Below are positions 9,101-17,797 of a DNA stretch of 44,043 nt, in pieces. A model generated the notes under the pieces. That model had not been told where the DNA came from. It made no database searches and saw only the letters and a list, made by a program, of their open reading frames with translations. Numbering within the stretch: position 1 is the stretch's first letter; each line of letters starts with the position of its first letter. The position numbers were made by a program, and so were the translations under genes. This stretch comes from Amphimedon queenslandica (taxonomy: Eukaryota; Porifera; Demospongiae; Haplosclerida; Niphatidae). The DNA lies in the NCBI RefSeq assembly GCF_000090795.2, contig NW_003546667.1, positions 42,558-86,600 on the forward strand, written 5' to 3'.

Positions 9101-12100
9101 AATAATAATAATAATGACCACGCCTTATTTAATTAAAACATGGTTTGAGACGGACTCTTGTGTCAAGGGGCACCATGTCTACAAATCAGTGTGGACACCA
9201 GAGATGGGGAAGATCATCTTTGACCTAGGCAGTATGCTTAAAATAGCAATACAGAGTAACAGAGACATCAGCTTGACCGAGAACACGATTTGACACGAGG
9301 GCACGTTTATTAGTCTAAGGCGTGGTTAACCACGCCTCTCAATTAATATTTATTTTCGGGGGTTTAATTTTTCGTGATTCAAGCAGTAATCACGAAAATA
9401 CGAAAATTTATTCCTCACGAAATTTTTTGGCTATACGGTATTAACTAATACTGCAGTTATAATTTCTACATGCACATGTAGTTTACAATGTACCATATAG
9501 CGGGTAAATTTGGAGGGGCTAAATTTTGGCAAATTGCTGAATTTTGGTGATTGGCGGATTTTAATTTGGCGAATTTGTGGCCACGTGCCATTGAGCATGT
9601 GTATAATGGCTCAAAATGGCGGATTTTAATTTTGGCGAATGGCTATCAAAACGCCAAATTCGACAAATTTAATCTCCTCCAAAATTACCCGCTATACGGT
9701 ACATGTATATGACTATGTGTACATAGAGGACATACATGTACATGTACAGTACATGCATTGCATATGCCATTTCATAATCAGAAACAATAGACGTGTACTT
9801 TTCAACTAAATTTCAGTGCTACTATAAATGCTCAGAACTCTAAATCTGATTCAAACTCTTGCATGGCATCAATTAATACATCTCAATAATTACCTTACCA
9901 CTTTGTCAATGTAGTTTTCTACCAGTTGTGTTCCTTTCCCCATTGTGACTTGACGCCATGTCTCCTGTGAATATAACCTTACACCTTCAGCTATGTAATA
10001 CCTGGTGGGCATTAAATAGAAACAAAATGCTAATGTATACACACACAGACACATGTACTTTGTCAATTATTTTAAAAGTCATTAAAATCTAATTCTGATT
10101 GAAATCAGCTCAAAGTTTTTATGCAACAAAAAAACATGTACTATATGCGTATCAAAAATAAAAATTTCTTTCCTAGCAATTTTTGACAAAATACCCAGTA
10201 CTATATACACATACTGTACCTGTTGAGGCACATTGGTGGTATTAGGAGAGGGAGATGAGACGTATTGGATGATGTGATTAAGAAATCTCTTGTTGCTATT
10301 GAAGCAGACATCCTTACCTAAGAGAAAAAGAGCATTAATGAAGTCAAACTTTGTTTTAATAAAAAAGATGTGAGTGGATTTTAAACTACACTGTATGTAT
10401 ATGCATGCTATTACTTGGCTCCAATTATCACTCAATCCTTTTACTAATTGCTCAGCTATCAGTCCAGAATACTTATCCTTTGTACCATCAGACACATCTA
10501 CAGAACAGAAACAAAATGGAGGAGAAAAGAGTAATAAAGAAAAAGGGAGAAAGAGAAAGGGAAAAACACTAATTACTACAGCTGCACGTGTAAAAAAAGT
10601 TCAAGGATGCAATTGAAATATCCACAAAAAACTTTAGCTTAGGGTTTCCTGTGAGCTACACGACATGCTTCACGAGTTGACAATTAATGTCGTTTAAAGC
10701 AACTTAAAAAATTTGTAAAAAATCTATTTTATTGTAATCATGCAGCTCAAACTTGCTAGTTGCTACGTAACAAAAAAACAAGTACACGTACACATACTGT
10801 ACATGTACATGTATCAGAAAAAAATGATAAAAATGTATCTTTATCAATTTTGACAAAATTTGGCCTGAGACCATGCATGGTGTCAGGACAAACTCCTGAT
10901 TATGCATGGTCAACTTTGAAAATTTTTGAGCATCATTTAAAAATCCAAAAAAAATCTAATTTTGATAAAAATCTGCTTAAACTTTCTATGCAACAGACAT
11001 ATATGTACATGTATGTGTAGCAAAAAATATAAAAATGGAAAATTCTATCCTTTTCAATTTTTGCAAAATTTGGCTCCAGACCATGTACTAGCACAGGGAC
11101 TTTTGGCTGATTATTGAGTAACATTGAAAATTCGTGAAAAATCTAATTTTGATCGGAATCTGCTCAAACTTTCTATGGAACATGCATACATGTACATGTA
11201 TACGTATCAGAAAAAATTATACAAATTGAGAATTCTCTCCTTATCATTTCTGTCTGATTTTTAACAACTAAGTAAATTTTCTAAATTCATCGGAGGGTCA
11301 GAGAGAGAGAGAAAGTGAGAGAGAAGGTAAGAAAGAAGGTGGTATGCATGGCATTTTGAATAATTGTTGCAACAGAGCTCAAACAAGAGATTTACAATTT
11401 GGCTTGTTCTCACTAAAATCAATTACTTTCCATCATTAATAACAAATAAGTTTGTTACCACATGCAGAATTTGTACAGTCAAATTTTGGAACAAATTTAA
11501 AATCAACTGACAAGAGCTCTCATTAGCACTACGCAAAATTCTGTGGGAAACCCTGCTTTAATACTAGTAACTACATGTACATTGTACACGTACTTCTTAC
11601 CAGGACACTTGACAATGGCAGCAAGGACCTTATATCCTGTCTCACGTACAAACCTGTTGATGTGTTCCAGTGCAGTGAAGAGAAGATCAAGGAGCTCTGA
11701 TGTAATGTGTGGCTCAAATGAGCTGCCACAACCTTCAACAGCATACTGTAGAGCACTGTGAGGAAGAGAAGAAGAGCAAAAAAAGATAATACATGATTAA
11801 CATTAAACAAGAGAATAAAATTTAATGCTTTACTCTCATACTTACTTCATGTAAGTCTCTAAGCTCTTCCAACCAGCTGTTTCATGAAAGACATTAGAAG
11901 CTGTAGGAGGAGGTGAAGGACTAGCCTACAAATGAGTGAAATAAAACTAATTAATGACTCTTGTCATCTGTATAGCTAGGAACTATTAGTAATTATTTAA
12001 GTGAATTTAATTTTGTGAGCTCCCTACAAGTGCATTTGTACACGACTACACGAGTAAATTGAGTGGAAGATGCTATACATGATAAACATTATTTCCTTTA

Positions 12101-12805
12101 CTTGAGCCCACCTCCCCCTCTCTCTCCCTTACACTTCTGTTCTCCTCTTGGTCTTCACTAGTATTATCTTCTTGTAGTTTCTTGACCAGCTCAGCATGAT
12201 CGGTAGGATCAAGCTCCCTCACTATGTTATTCTTTATTCCACTCAACAAGACGTCTCTTAATTCTTCATAGACAGTTACACCATCCCACTTGCACAATCC
12301 ACCAATGATTTCACCTAGCAATAATCACATGACATCACACCATACATTTTGTTTATATATTGGCAGAACAAAAATAGCAGAATATATACTTTATTCACAA
12401 AACTGCCAGTCATCACAACTAATTTATTTTTCATTTTAATAATGGTGAAGTAACATGCAACAATGTCTAACCAGTTAATAATCGAATTCTTGATTCATTG
12501 TGCTCCAACAGATGACTCACTAGCCCTTTTAAGTTATCCTTAAACTCTTCACTAGCTTTCTTTTTATCTATCAAGAGGTTAGTTGCTAACAGCGCTCCAT
12601 GCTTCTCTTCCCATGTATTGCTTTCATCAGATGATGACAAAATGACTGAAAGAGAGGACTGGAGGTCTTTGAGATCTTCAGGGAGAGCCTGGTTAGTCTC
12701 TATCAACTTTTTCAGCTCTGAAAGACCTTTCTCTCTCTCTAAACGAGTCTTGCACTTTAAAAGAGACAGCACCAAAGAAATGCTGGAAGTGCTATCTGTC
12801 GCCAT
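6147..12805 (-). CDS. Conserved eukaryotic HEAT/ARM-repeat protein, 13 exons, 657 aa
   Basis: Exons on the minus strand are 12805-12472, 12314-12133, 11925-11846, 11755-11601, 10497-10415, 10317-10220, 10001-9899, 8794-8617, 8358-8197, 7698-7466, 6854-6745, 6587-6446 and 6260-6147. All have GT-AG ends, phases agree, and the total is 1974 nt. The product is almost entirely helical repeats. Clear HEAT units include ESWPVRDAACLACGNFI (about residues 395-411) and SIPSVRQGAAVAIGNL (about 440-455). Other conserved blocks are VRMSASIATRDFL, NRYYIAEGVRLYSQETWR and MYSCGSLAPKMKR. These blocks recall a family shared with plants that is usually annotated only as ARM-repeat superfamily; its biochemical role is not known to me. 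There is no signal peptide or membrane segment, so it is probably cytosolic. Introns carry three MITEs and a tandem AT-rich repeat. The gene is divergent from the pseudogene at 13029. Confidence 0.85.
6955..7390. repeat. Diverged dispersed AT-rich repeat within a HEAT-gene intron
   Basis: Two pieces (about 6958-7030 and 7310-7390) contain the phrase 'tttgaactg..ttc.attaaa..taaatt.ttaagt.gctt..aaattt', which recurs at 10690-11250, 16310-16480, 30480-30880 and 40500-40610. It is a dispersed repeat of unknown class with no coding potential. Confidence 0.45.
7112..7153. repeat. Short imperfect hairpin
   Basis: AATCCTACTATTAGTAATGC and GCATTACTAAGTAGGATT form near-perfect inverted arms with a 4-nt loop. 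The right arm plus the nearby AAAATGGCTGCC recurs near 40395-40500, so the hairpin probably belongs to a dispersed repeat. Confidence 0.6.
7884..8081. mobile_element. MITE of the TACCGTATAGC family, copy 1 (198 bp)
   Basis: Termini are TACCGTATAGCAGGAAATTT and its near reverse complement ending CCCGCTATACGGTA. The interior repeats GGCAAATT/AATTTGCC-type motifs, and the whole is quasi-palindromic. It lies in the intron between the exons at 8197-8358 and 7466-7698 of the HEAT gene. TA at each end could be a TA target duplication, as in Tc1/mariner-like MITEs. Confidence 0.8.
8997..9440. mobile_element. MITE of the TACCGTATAGCC family, longer variant (444 bp)
   Basis: Left end TACCGTATAGCCAAAAATTT and right end AAATTTTTTGGCTATACGGTA are inverted repeats. 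The shared 11-bp tip TACCGTATAGC links it to the two 200-bp copies, but the interior differs (ATTTTCGTGA motifs, an AAT microsatellite at 9098-9115, and an inverted AAGGCGTGGTT/AACCACGCCT pair around 9318-9337). It lies in the HEAT-gene intron between the exons at 9899-10001 and 8617-8794. Confidence 0.8.
9491..9701. mobile_element. MITE of the TACCGTATAGC family, copy 2 (211 bp)
   Basis: Closely similar to 7884-8081 along its whole length: same GGAGGGGCTAAATTT start after the tip, the same central GTGCCATTGAGCATGTGTAT phrase, and the same CCCGCTATACGGTA end. The left tip carries one change (TACCATATAGC). It is in the same HEAT-gene intron as the 444-bp variant, about 50 bp away. Confidence 0.8.
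10690..11250. repeat. Tandem diverged copies of an AT-rich dispersed repeat (about 190-nt period)
   Basis: The series 'AAATCTAATTTTGAT..AAATCTGCT.AAACTTTCTATG.AAC', then ACATGTACATGTA, then a run ending 'TTTTGACAAAATTTGGC..GACCATG' occurs about three times in succession. Single copies lie at 10080-10200, 16310-16480, 30480-30880 and 40500-40610. It sits in an intron of the HEAT gene and has no coding signal. Confidence 0.65.
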
Positions 12806-13028
12806 TTTAGAGTTTATCAGTTTAAACTTAACCCTCAAAATGGCGGTAAATGCAGCCGGCCACACGTGTTGACTCGTGTTATTACTCGAGCTCTGGGCTC
12901 TGCATGCTCTGTGGTGCTGGATAGTTTTTACTCGTCTATAACTCAGTAATAGATCTGATCTCTACAGCTAGTGAATCTAATCTCGTTAGTCGACTTTCGC
13001 CTCTACTGTGCGTGAGCAGCTGTTCATT
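12806..13028. promoter_or_regulatory. Divergent promoter region between HEAT gene and intronless pseudogene
   Basis: A 223-bp spacer separates two divergent start codons. It is richer in G+C than its surroundings (GCAGCCGGCCACACGTG around 12850) and has no TATA box, as expected for a broadly expressed gene such as the HEAT-repeat gene. No specific factor site can be defended. Confidence 0.45.
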
Positions 13029-14410
13029 ATGGATACCCTAGTGCCAATTACTCTGCAGTTCCAGTGCCTAGTCTTCTTAGTGGATCATTTAAACGAGATA
13101 CCTTCTACCGCGTTAGCTCAACTTCCTTGTAGAATACGCCATCAGCTCCTCCTTCTCTTACCAGCTGTCGACTTATGTCACCTGGAAATGTCACCTGGAA
13201 ATGTCACCTGCTGTGGTCTCTGGCATACAAATGGATGAAATATGGAAAGAGCTCTATATAGAGAAAGTTGACCTTATAAAGAAGAAGAATGAGTATAATA
13301 CTGAGTGCATTATGTCTATGCAAGATCTAGGCTCTAATTTTAATGTAACTTTGACACCAAAAGAAGGCTATTTTGATCTGGTGTTATCCATTGCCTTTAG
13401 CTCCCCTTCTGAATTCATGCCAGGATTCTTTGGTTGTCAGTGTGAGTATGCCCATGTTGTCTTTGATTTTCTTTACGGAATTAAGCTTCAACAAGTCTCT
13501 GTTCCCTTTTGCAAACCTCGATCAAGATCGCAATTGCTACACATTTGCACAATTTTTTCCAAGACGATATCTCGATCTAATGGAAGAATTTTTCAAGGCT
13601 AAAGAACTCCCCAACAATACATGGGAATATATAGAGCTTGTGGATCTTAACCATGTTATTAGCTTATTGGTAAATGTCTGTGGGGTGTCCATGAAAGTGT
13701 TTGATCAGAGTCATGTCCATGACTATGGCACTATGTCTCATCTCACGGAGGACAGTAAGGTTAATTTGGTTAAGCTCTTCAGTTCAGTTGAGTCTGTTGC
13801 AGTTGATCTTGGTGGGTATTGTTGCTGCTGTCGTGAGATATTTGAAGTCATTTTTAATCCTTCAACTTGCCGAGTGAAGACACTGATAGTTAAGAAAAGT
13901 GATGATGTTTGTGATTTACAGGAACTAAACGAAATAATCTTTCCCCATCAACTTGGACAATACCTTGAAAATGTGGACCTGACCACGTTTAAGTTTGAAC
14001 ATGATTAGAATAACTGGGTCGATACTTCCTCTGCAATACACATGCAAAAGAACATAGAGAGCATATGGATGTTGCGCTGTTCAATAGAAGACTCTGAAGG
14101 GCTTAATGTAGTCTCTTTTATGATGACCGAATTAAATGAATTCCGTCGCCTCAAAGAGCTATATATTAAAAATTGCACCATTCTGGATACTGCCCTAGAG
14201 TGTATCATGTCCTCTTCTTATCCTCTCATCATTACTATCACTTCTTGTGATTTTATTTCTGCAGATCTAGAGGAAAATGAGGGTATTTTTGAAGTAAGAG
14301 ATATGCCGTTGAAGCTCATACCGCTGAAGAATGGGAAAATGAAAAGCCTCAAGATTAATGATTGCATTCTTCCTAAAAAGTTGTTACGTTCACTATTCTG
14401 TAACTGTTGA
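13029..14410 (+). pseudogene. Intronless gene of unknown function, broken by a 13-bp duplication, a frameshift and a stop
   Basis: The start MDTLVPITLQFQCLVFLVDH and the following LPCRIRHQLLLLLPAVDLCHLE recall an expanded intronless sponge family with an F-box-like N-terminus and leucine-rich later part; I cannot name it. Three breaks are visible. First, the 13-mer ATGTCACCTGGAA is tandemly duplicated around 13176-13201; without the extra copy the frame would read on into VVSGIQMDEIWKEL. Second, the frame changes by one base near 13475-13490, between FDFLYGI and NKSLFPFANLDQDRNCYTFA. Third, an in-frame TAG stands at 14006-14008 between FKFEHD and NNWVD, after which 133 more open codons run to TGA 14410. 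Later parts carry leucine-rich-like pieces such as LNEFRRLKELYIKNC and MKSLKINDCILPK. Confidence 0.75.
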
Positions 14411-14561
14411 GACAGTGCAAATATGTTTTAACATTTTTACAAAAAGATTAGTTTTTATAAAACAAAAGTTTAGATCTAAATCTGTAAATCATAATAATAA
14501 AGCCCACGCAAATTGCTCCTAGGTGTGGCTCAATCATAGCTCAATGTTCACTGATTAAAAA
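14411..14561 (+). promoter_or_regulatory. Promoter and 5' UTR exon region of SMP-30 copy 1
   Basis: This 151-bp stretch lies between the pseudogene stop and the split start codon at 14562. It ends AAAAAA just before the donor GTAAGT. No TATA box is clear. Confidence 0.35.
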
Positions 14562-15689
14562 AGTAAGTCGCTCATCATTTTCTGGCATATTATACATGCG
14601 ATACATGTACACCTGCTCTTTCTTTCCCTTTAGTGGCTACCCCAACTGTTAGTGTATTACTAGAGGCTAAGGCTGAACTCGGTGAGGCTCTATTTTATGA
14701 TCCAAAAGCAAATGAGCTCATTTGGGTTGACATTGATGGAATGAGTGTCAACTTCACCAGTTTGGATGAAACTGGAGGTAGTAGCAGTATAAATAGGAAA
14801 CTTCAACTGAAGGAGAAGCCAAGCATTGCTATACCCTGCAAGAGTGGGAAAGGATTATTAGTGACTCTTGGGCGTAAACTGTGTATCATTAATCGTGACA
14901 ATGGTAAAGAGAAAAATTAGCTTGAGATCTAACAGAATAAAATTATATTTTCAGGTGACGTGTTAAAGGAATTGATCTCTGTTGAGTCAGAAAAGGAGCG
15001 TAATTTTTTTAATGATTGCAAGTGTGACAGGTTGGGTCGGTTCTGGGGTGGAACAATGTGCCCTCCTACTACCCGTACGCCACCAATTCACATTGATAAA
15101 ATAGGAAGTTTATATTCATACGATGGAGGTATTAAACTAAATGAGGCTATTACGATTTTAATTGTGTTTTATGCTTCTTTCTATAGTGTCTATTAAGCAT
15201 CATTTACCTGGCATTGGCATGTCAAATGGACTGGATTGGAGTCCTGATGGAAAAACACTGTACTTTACTGAGTCACTCCCTCCAAAACATATCTATTCTT
15301 TTGATTTTGACGAGACAAATCCGGCCATCTCCAATCAAAGGGTAGCCATTGATTACTCTACTAATGTGGAGTTGGGTGTCCCTGATGGATTGTGCAGTGA
15401 CAGTGAGGGCAAGCTTTGGGTGGCTGGAACTTTTGGTAAGAATAATATCATTCGCTGGGATCCAGTGACAGGGGAAAAGCTGTTGGAACTTCAAGTTCCT
15501 GTTTTGAGACCAACGTCATGTTGTTTTGGTGGTCCAAAGTATGACACACTTTATGTGACTTCAGGAATATTTGGTGCTGGACCTGAAGAGATTGAGAAGT
15601 TTCCTCTCTCTGGTAGTATATTTTCTGTGACTGGTCTTGGAGTCACTGGATTACCTGCTAACTTGTTTGATGACTCTAAATGTATTTGA
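14562..15689 (+). CDS. SMP-30/regucalcin/gluconolactonase-family protein, copy 1
   Basis: Coding pieces are the A of ATG at 14562, then 14634-14903, 14955-15128 and 15187-15689, which sum to 948 nt (315 aa). The start codon is split: exon 1 ends in A before GTAAGT and exon 2 begins TG, the same design as in copy 2. The six-bladed propeller family binds a divalent metal and hydrolyses lactones such as gluconolactone. Expected metal ligands are present: Glu18 (in AELGEA), Asn162 (in SNGLDWSPDG) and Asp215 (in VPDGLCSDSEG), matching Glu18, Asn154 and Asp204 of human SMP-30 as I recall it. Also seen are NDCKCDRLGRFWGGTM and TSCCFGGPKYDTLYVTSG. Unlike copy 2, the residue after GEA is Leu, not the usual Pro. 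No signal peptide, so cytosolic. Introns are 71, 51 and 58 nt. Confidence 0.88.
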
Positions 15690-15847
15690 ATAGAAAATGG
15701 TTATATTATAGATCTATAATCATTGATATTTTCATGCACTGATATGTGATTTTACTAATTAAGATTTGCTATGTCAACTGTGCCTGTGGTTAGCCTGGGG
15801 GAGTGGAGGTGTGCCTAGAGCAGATAATTAAGAAACTGGAAGAAACA
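15690..15847 (+). promoter_or_regulatory. Spacer with promoter and 5' UTR exon of SMP-30 copy 2
   Basis: Only 158 bp separate the stop of SMP-30 copy 1 from the split ATG of copy 2 at 15848, so promoter and first exon of copy 2 must lie here, unless the pair is transcribed together and resolved by splicing. No TATA element is evident. Confidence 0.4.
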
Positions 15848-17561
15848 AGTAAGCACAGTGATTATAGTTAGTGAACAATTTATTCTTTTCCTATAGTGAC
15901 TACTCCAACTGTTAGTGTATTACTAGAGGCTAAGGCTGAACTCGGTGAGGCTCCATTTTATGATCCAAAAGCAAATGAGCTTATTTGGGTTGACATTGAT
16001 GGAATGAGTGTCAACTTCACCAGTTTGGATGAAACTGGAGGTAGTAACAGTATAAATAGGAAACTTCAACTGAAAGAGAAGCCTAGCATTGCTATACCCT
16101 GCAAGAGTGGGAAAGGATTATTAGTGACTCTTGGACGTAAACTGTGTATCATTAATCGTGACAATGGTGAGCATTAACAATGAAAATTATTATTGAAAGT
16201 CCATGTGCCTATACACCTGTCGATGTCAAGCCTTATTGCACATGTATATGAATATGATGCTTGCCGTAAGGTTTTATTAGAGTTGCTGCTCTAATGTAGA
16301 GTCCATGAGAAAATTACTGTAGGCTAAATTTTGCCAAAATCGTCAAAATTTTAAAAATTTTTCCAGCTACATATACATGTACTTATGGTGTGTAGAAAGT
16401 TTGAGTAGATTTTGATCAAATTGAATTTTTTTACAAATTTTTAAAGTTGTTTCAAAGTTCGGCTAAAGTCCCCATACTATATTGGGCCTAATAGAATTAG
16501 TTGACATTACTAATTCTCTTGTGCAAATTAGTCAGAAAATTATGCATCGAAAAGTTAAGGATATTTTGGAACCGATGCTTGTTTATAGCTCAAAAATTGG
16601 CAGTTGCAATCAGCTAGATATGATAGAACATAAGGCATTAATGTGTACAGGAAGTGTAATAAAAACTTATAACTATTAGAGCTATTGAAAAAATTGCATA
16701 CTAGTATTTTTGCACTTAATATATAATTTTTATGACTGATAAATTAAATTGGTGATGCATTTACTTTATAATTTATGTTCAGGTAACATATTAAAGGAGC
16801 TGTTTTCTGTCGAACCAGAGAAAGAGAATAACAGATTCAATGATTGCAAGTGTGATAGACTTGGTCGATTCTGGGGTGGAACATTATGCCCTCCCTCTGG
16901 CCCACCACCATTCCCAACTGAAGGAAACTTATACTCATATGATGGAGGTACTACATAAATATGCATCAAATTGATTTTTTAGTATTATAGTTGTTACATA
17001 TGTGTACAATGTTTGTGTAATTCCTATTTCTATTGATCTTTCCTATTCTTTATTGCAGTGTCTGTTAAACATCATCTATCTGGTATTGGTATTTCAAATG
17101 GACTGGATTGGAGTCTGGATGGTAAAACATTCTATTACACTGACTCACTTCCTAAAATACAAATCTATTCTTTTGATTTTGACGAGACAAGCTCCACCAT
17201 ATCCAACCAAAAGGTAGCCATCGATTACTCCACAAGTCGAGATCTGGGCCTACCCGATGGGTTGTGCAGGGACAGCGAGGGCAAACTATGGGTGGCTTCA
17301 CCTAATGGAAAGAGTAATGTCACTCGCTGGGATCCAGTGACAGGGGAAAAACTGTTGGAGCTTCAAGTTCCTGTTGTAAAGCCAACGTCTTGTTGTTTTG
17401 GCGGTCCAAAGTACGACACACTTTATGTGACTTCAGGATTGTTTAATGCTGGACCTGAAGAGATTGAGAAGTTTCCTCTCTCTGGTAGTATATTTTCTGT
17501 GACTGGTCTTGGAGTCACTGGGTTACCTGCTAACTTGTTTGATGACTCTAAATGTATGTGA
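15848..17561 (+). CDS. SMP-30/regucalcin/gluconolactonase-family protein, copy 2
   Basis: Coding pieces are the A of ATG at 15848, then 15897-16166, 16783-16947 and 17059-17561, totalling 939 nt (312 aa). The ATG is again split by an intron, here 48 nt (GTAAGC to TATAG). Metal ligands are Glu18 in AELGEAPFYD, Asn159 in ISNGLDWS and Asp212 in LPDGLCRDSEG. The protein is the tandem paralogue of copy 1. Exon 2 differs at only a handful of bases and the 3' end of exon 4 is nearly identical, while the exon 3 proline-rich loop and mid exon 4 are more diverged. Intron 2 is 616 nt against 51 nt in copy 1, because it contains the dispersed AT-rich repeat at 16310-16480. Role as for copy 1: metal-dependent lactonase or calcium-binding protein, cytosolic. 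Confidence 0.88.
16310..16480. repeat. Dispersed AT-rich repeat inserted in SMP-30 copy 2 intron
   Basis: It contains the phrases GGCTAAATTTTGCCAAAAT, ACATATACATGTACTTATGG, then AAAGTTTGAGTAGATTTTGAT, and TTCGGCTAAAGTCCCCATACT. These recur in the other dispersed copies. It is absent from the 51-nt equivalent intron of copy 1, so it arrived after the tandem duplication. Confidence 0.55.
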
Positions 17562-17797
17562 TTCATTTGTATGAAGAATGTATTAACTCATTATTCTGGT
17601 TAGCTTTTTTGTGTGCTTGCGTTTCATTTATCCAATCATTTTATCAATGAATGATGACAAATAGGTAACAATAGGTATAGTGCACACACCTCCTCTTTGT
17701 GATTGCTGTCTATAGTGATGCAAAACTATATTACATTTTAATTAACCTCAATAACAACTTTGGCTTTTAAAATCAAAAAGAGAAAAGATTCAATGAT

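Noticed and set aside
9300..9340. AAGGCGTGGTTAACCACGCCT as a possible tRNA or terminator stem
   Set aside because: It is an internal palindrome of the MITE at 8997-9440; no tRNA cloverleaf can be drawn around it.
10374..10616. 80-codon plus-strand open frame
   Set aside because: Antisense to a HEAT-gene exon and intron; Lys/Gly-rich tail is low complexity.
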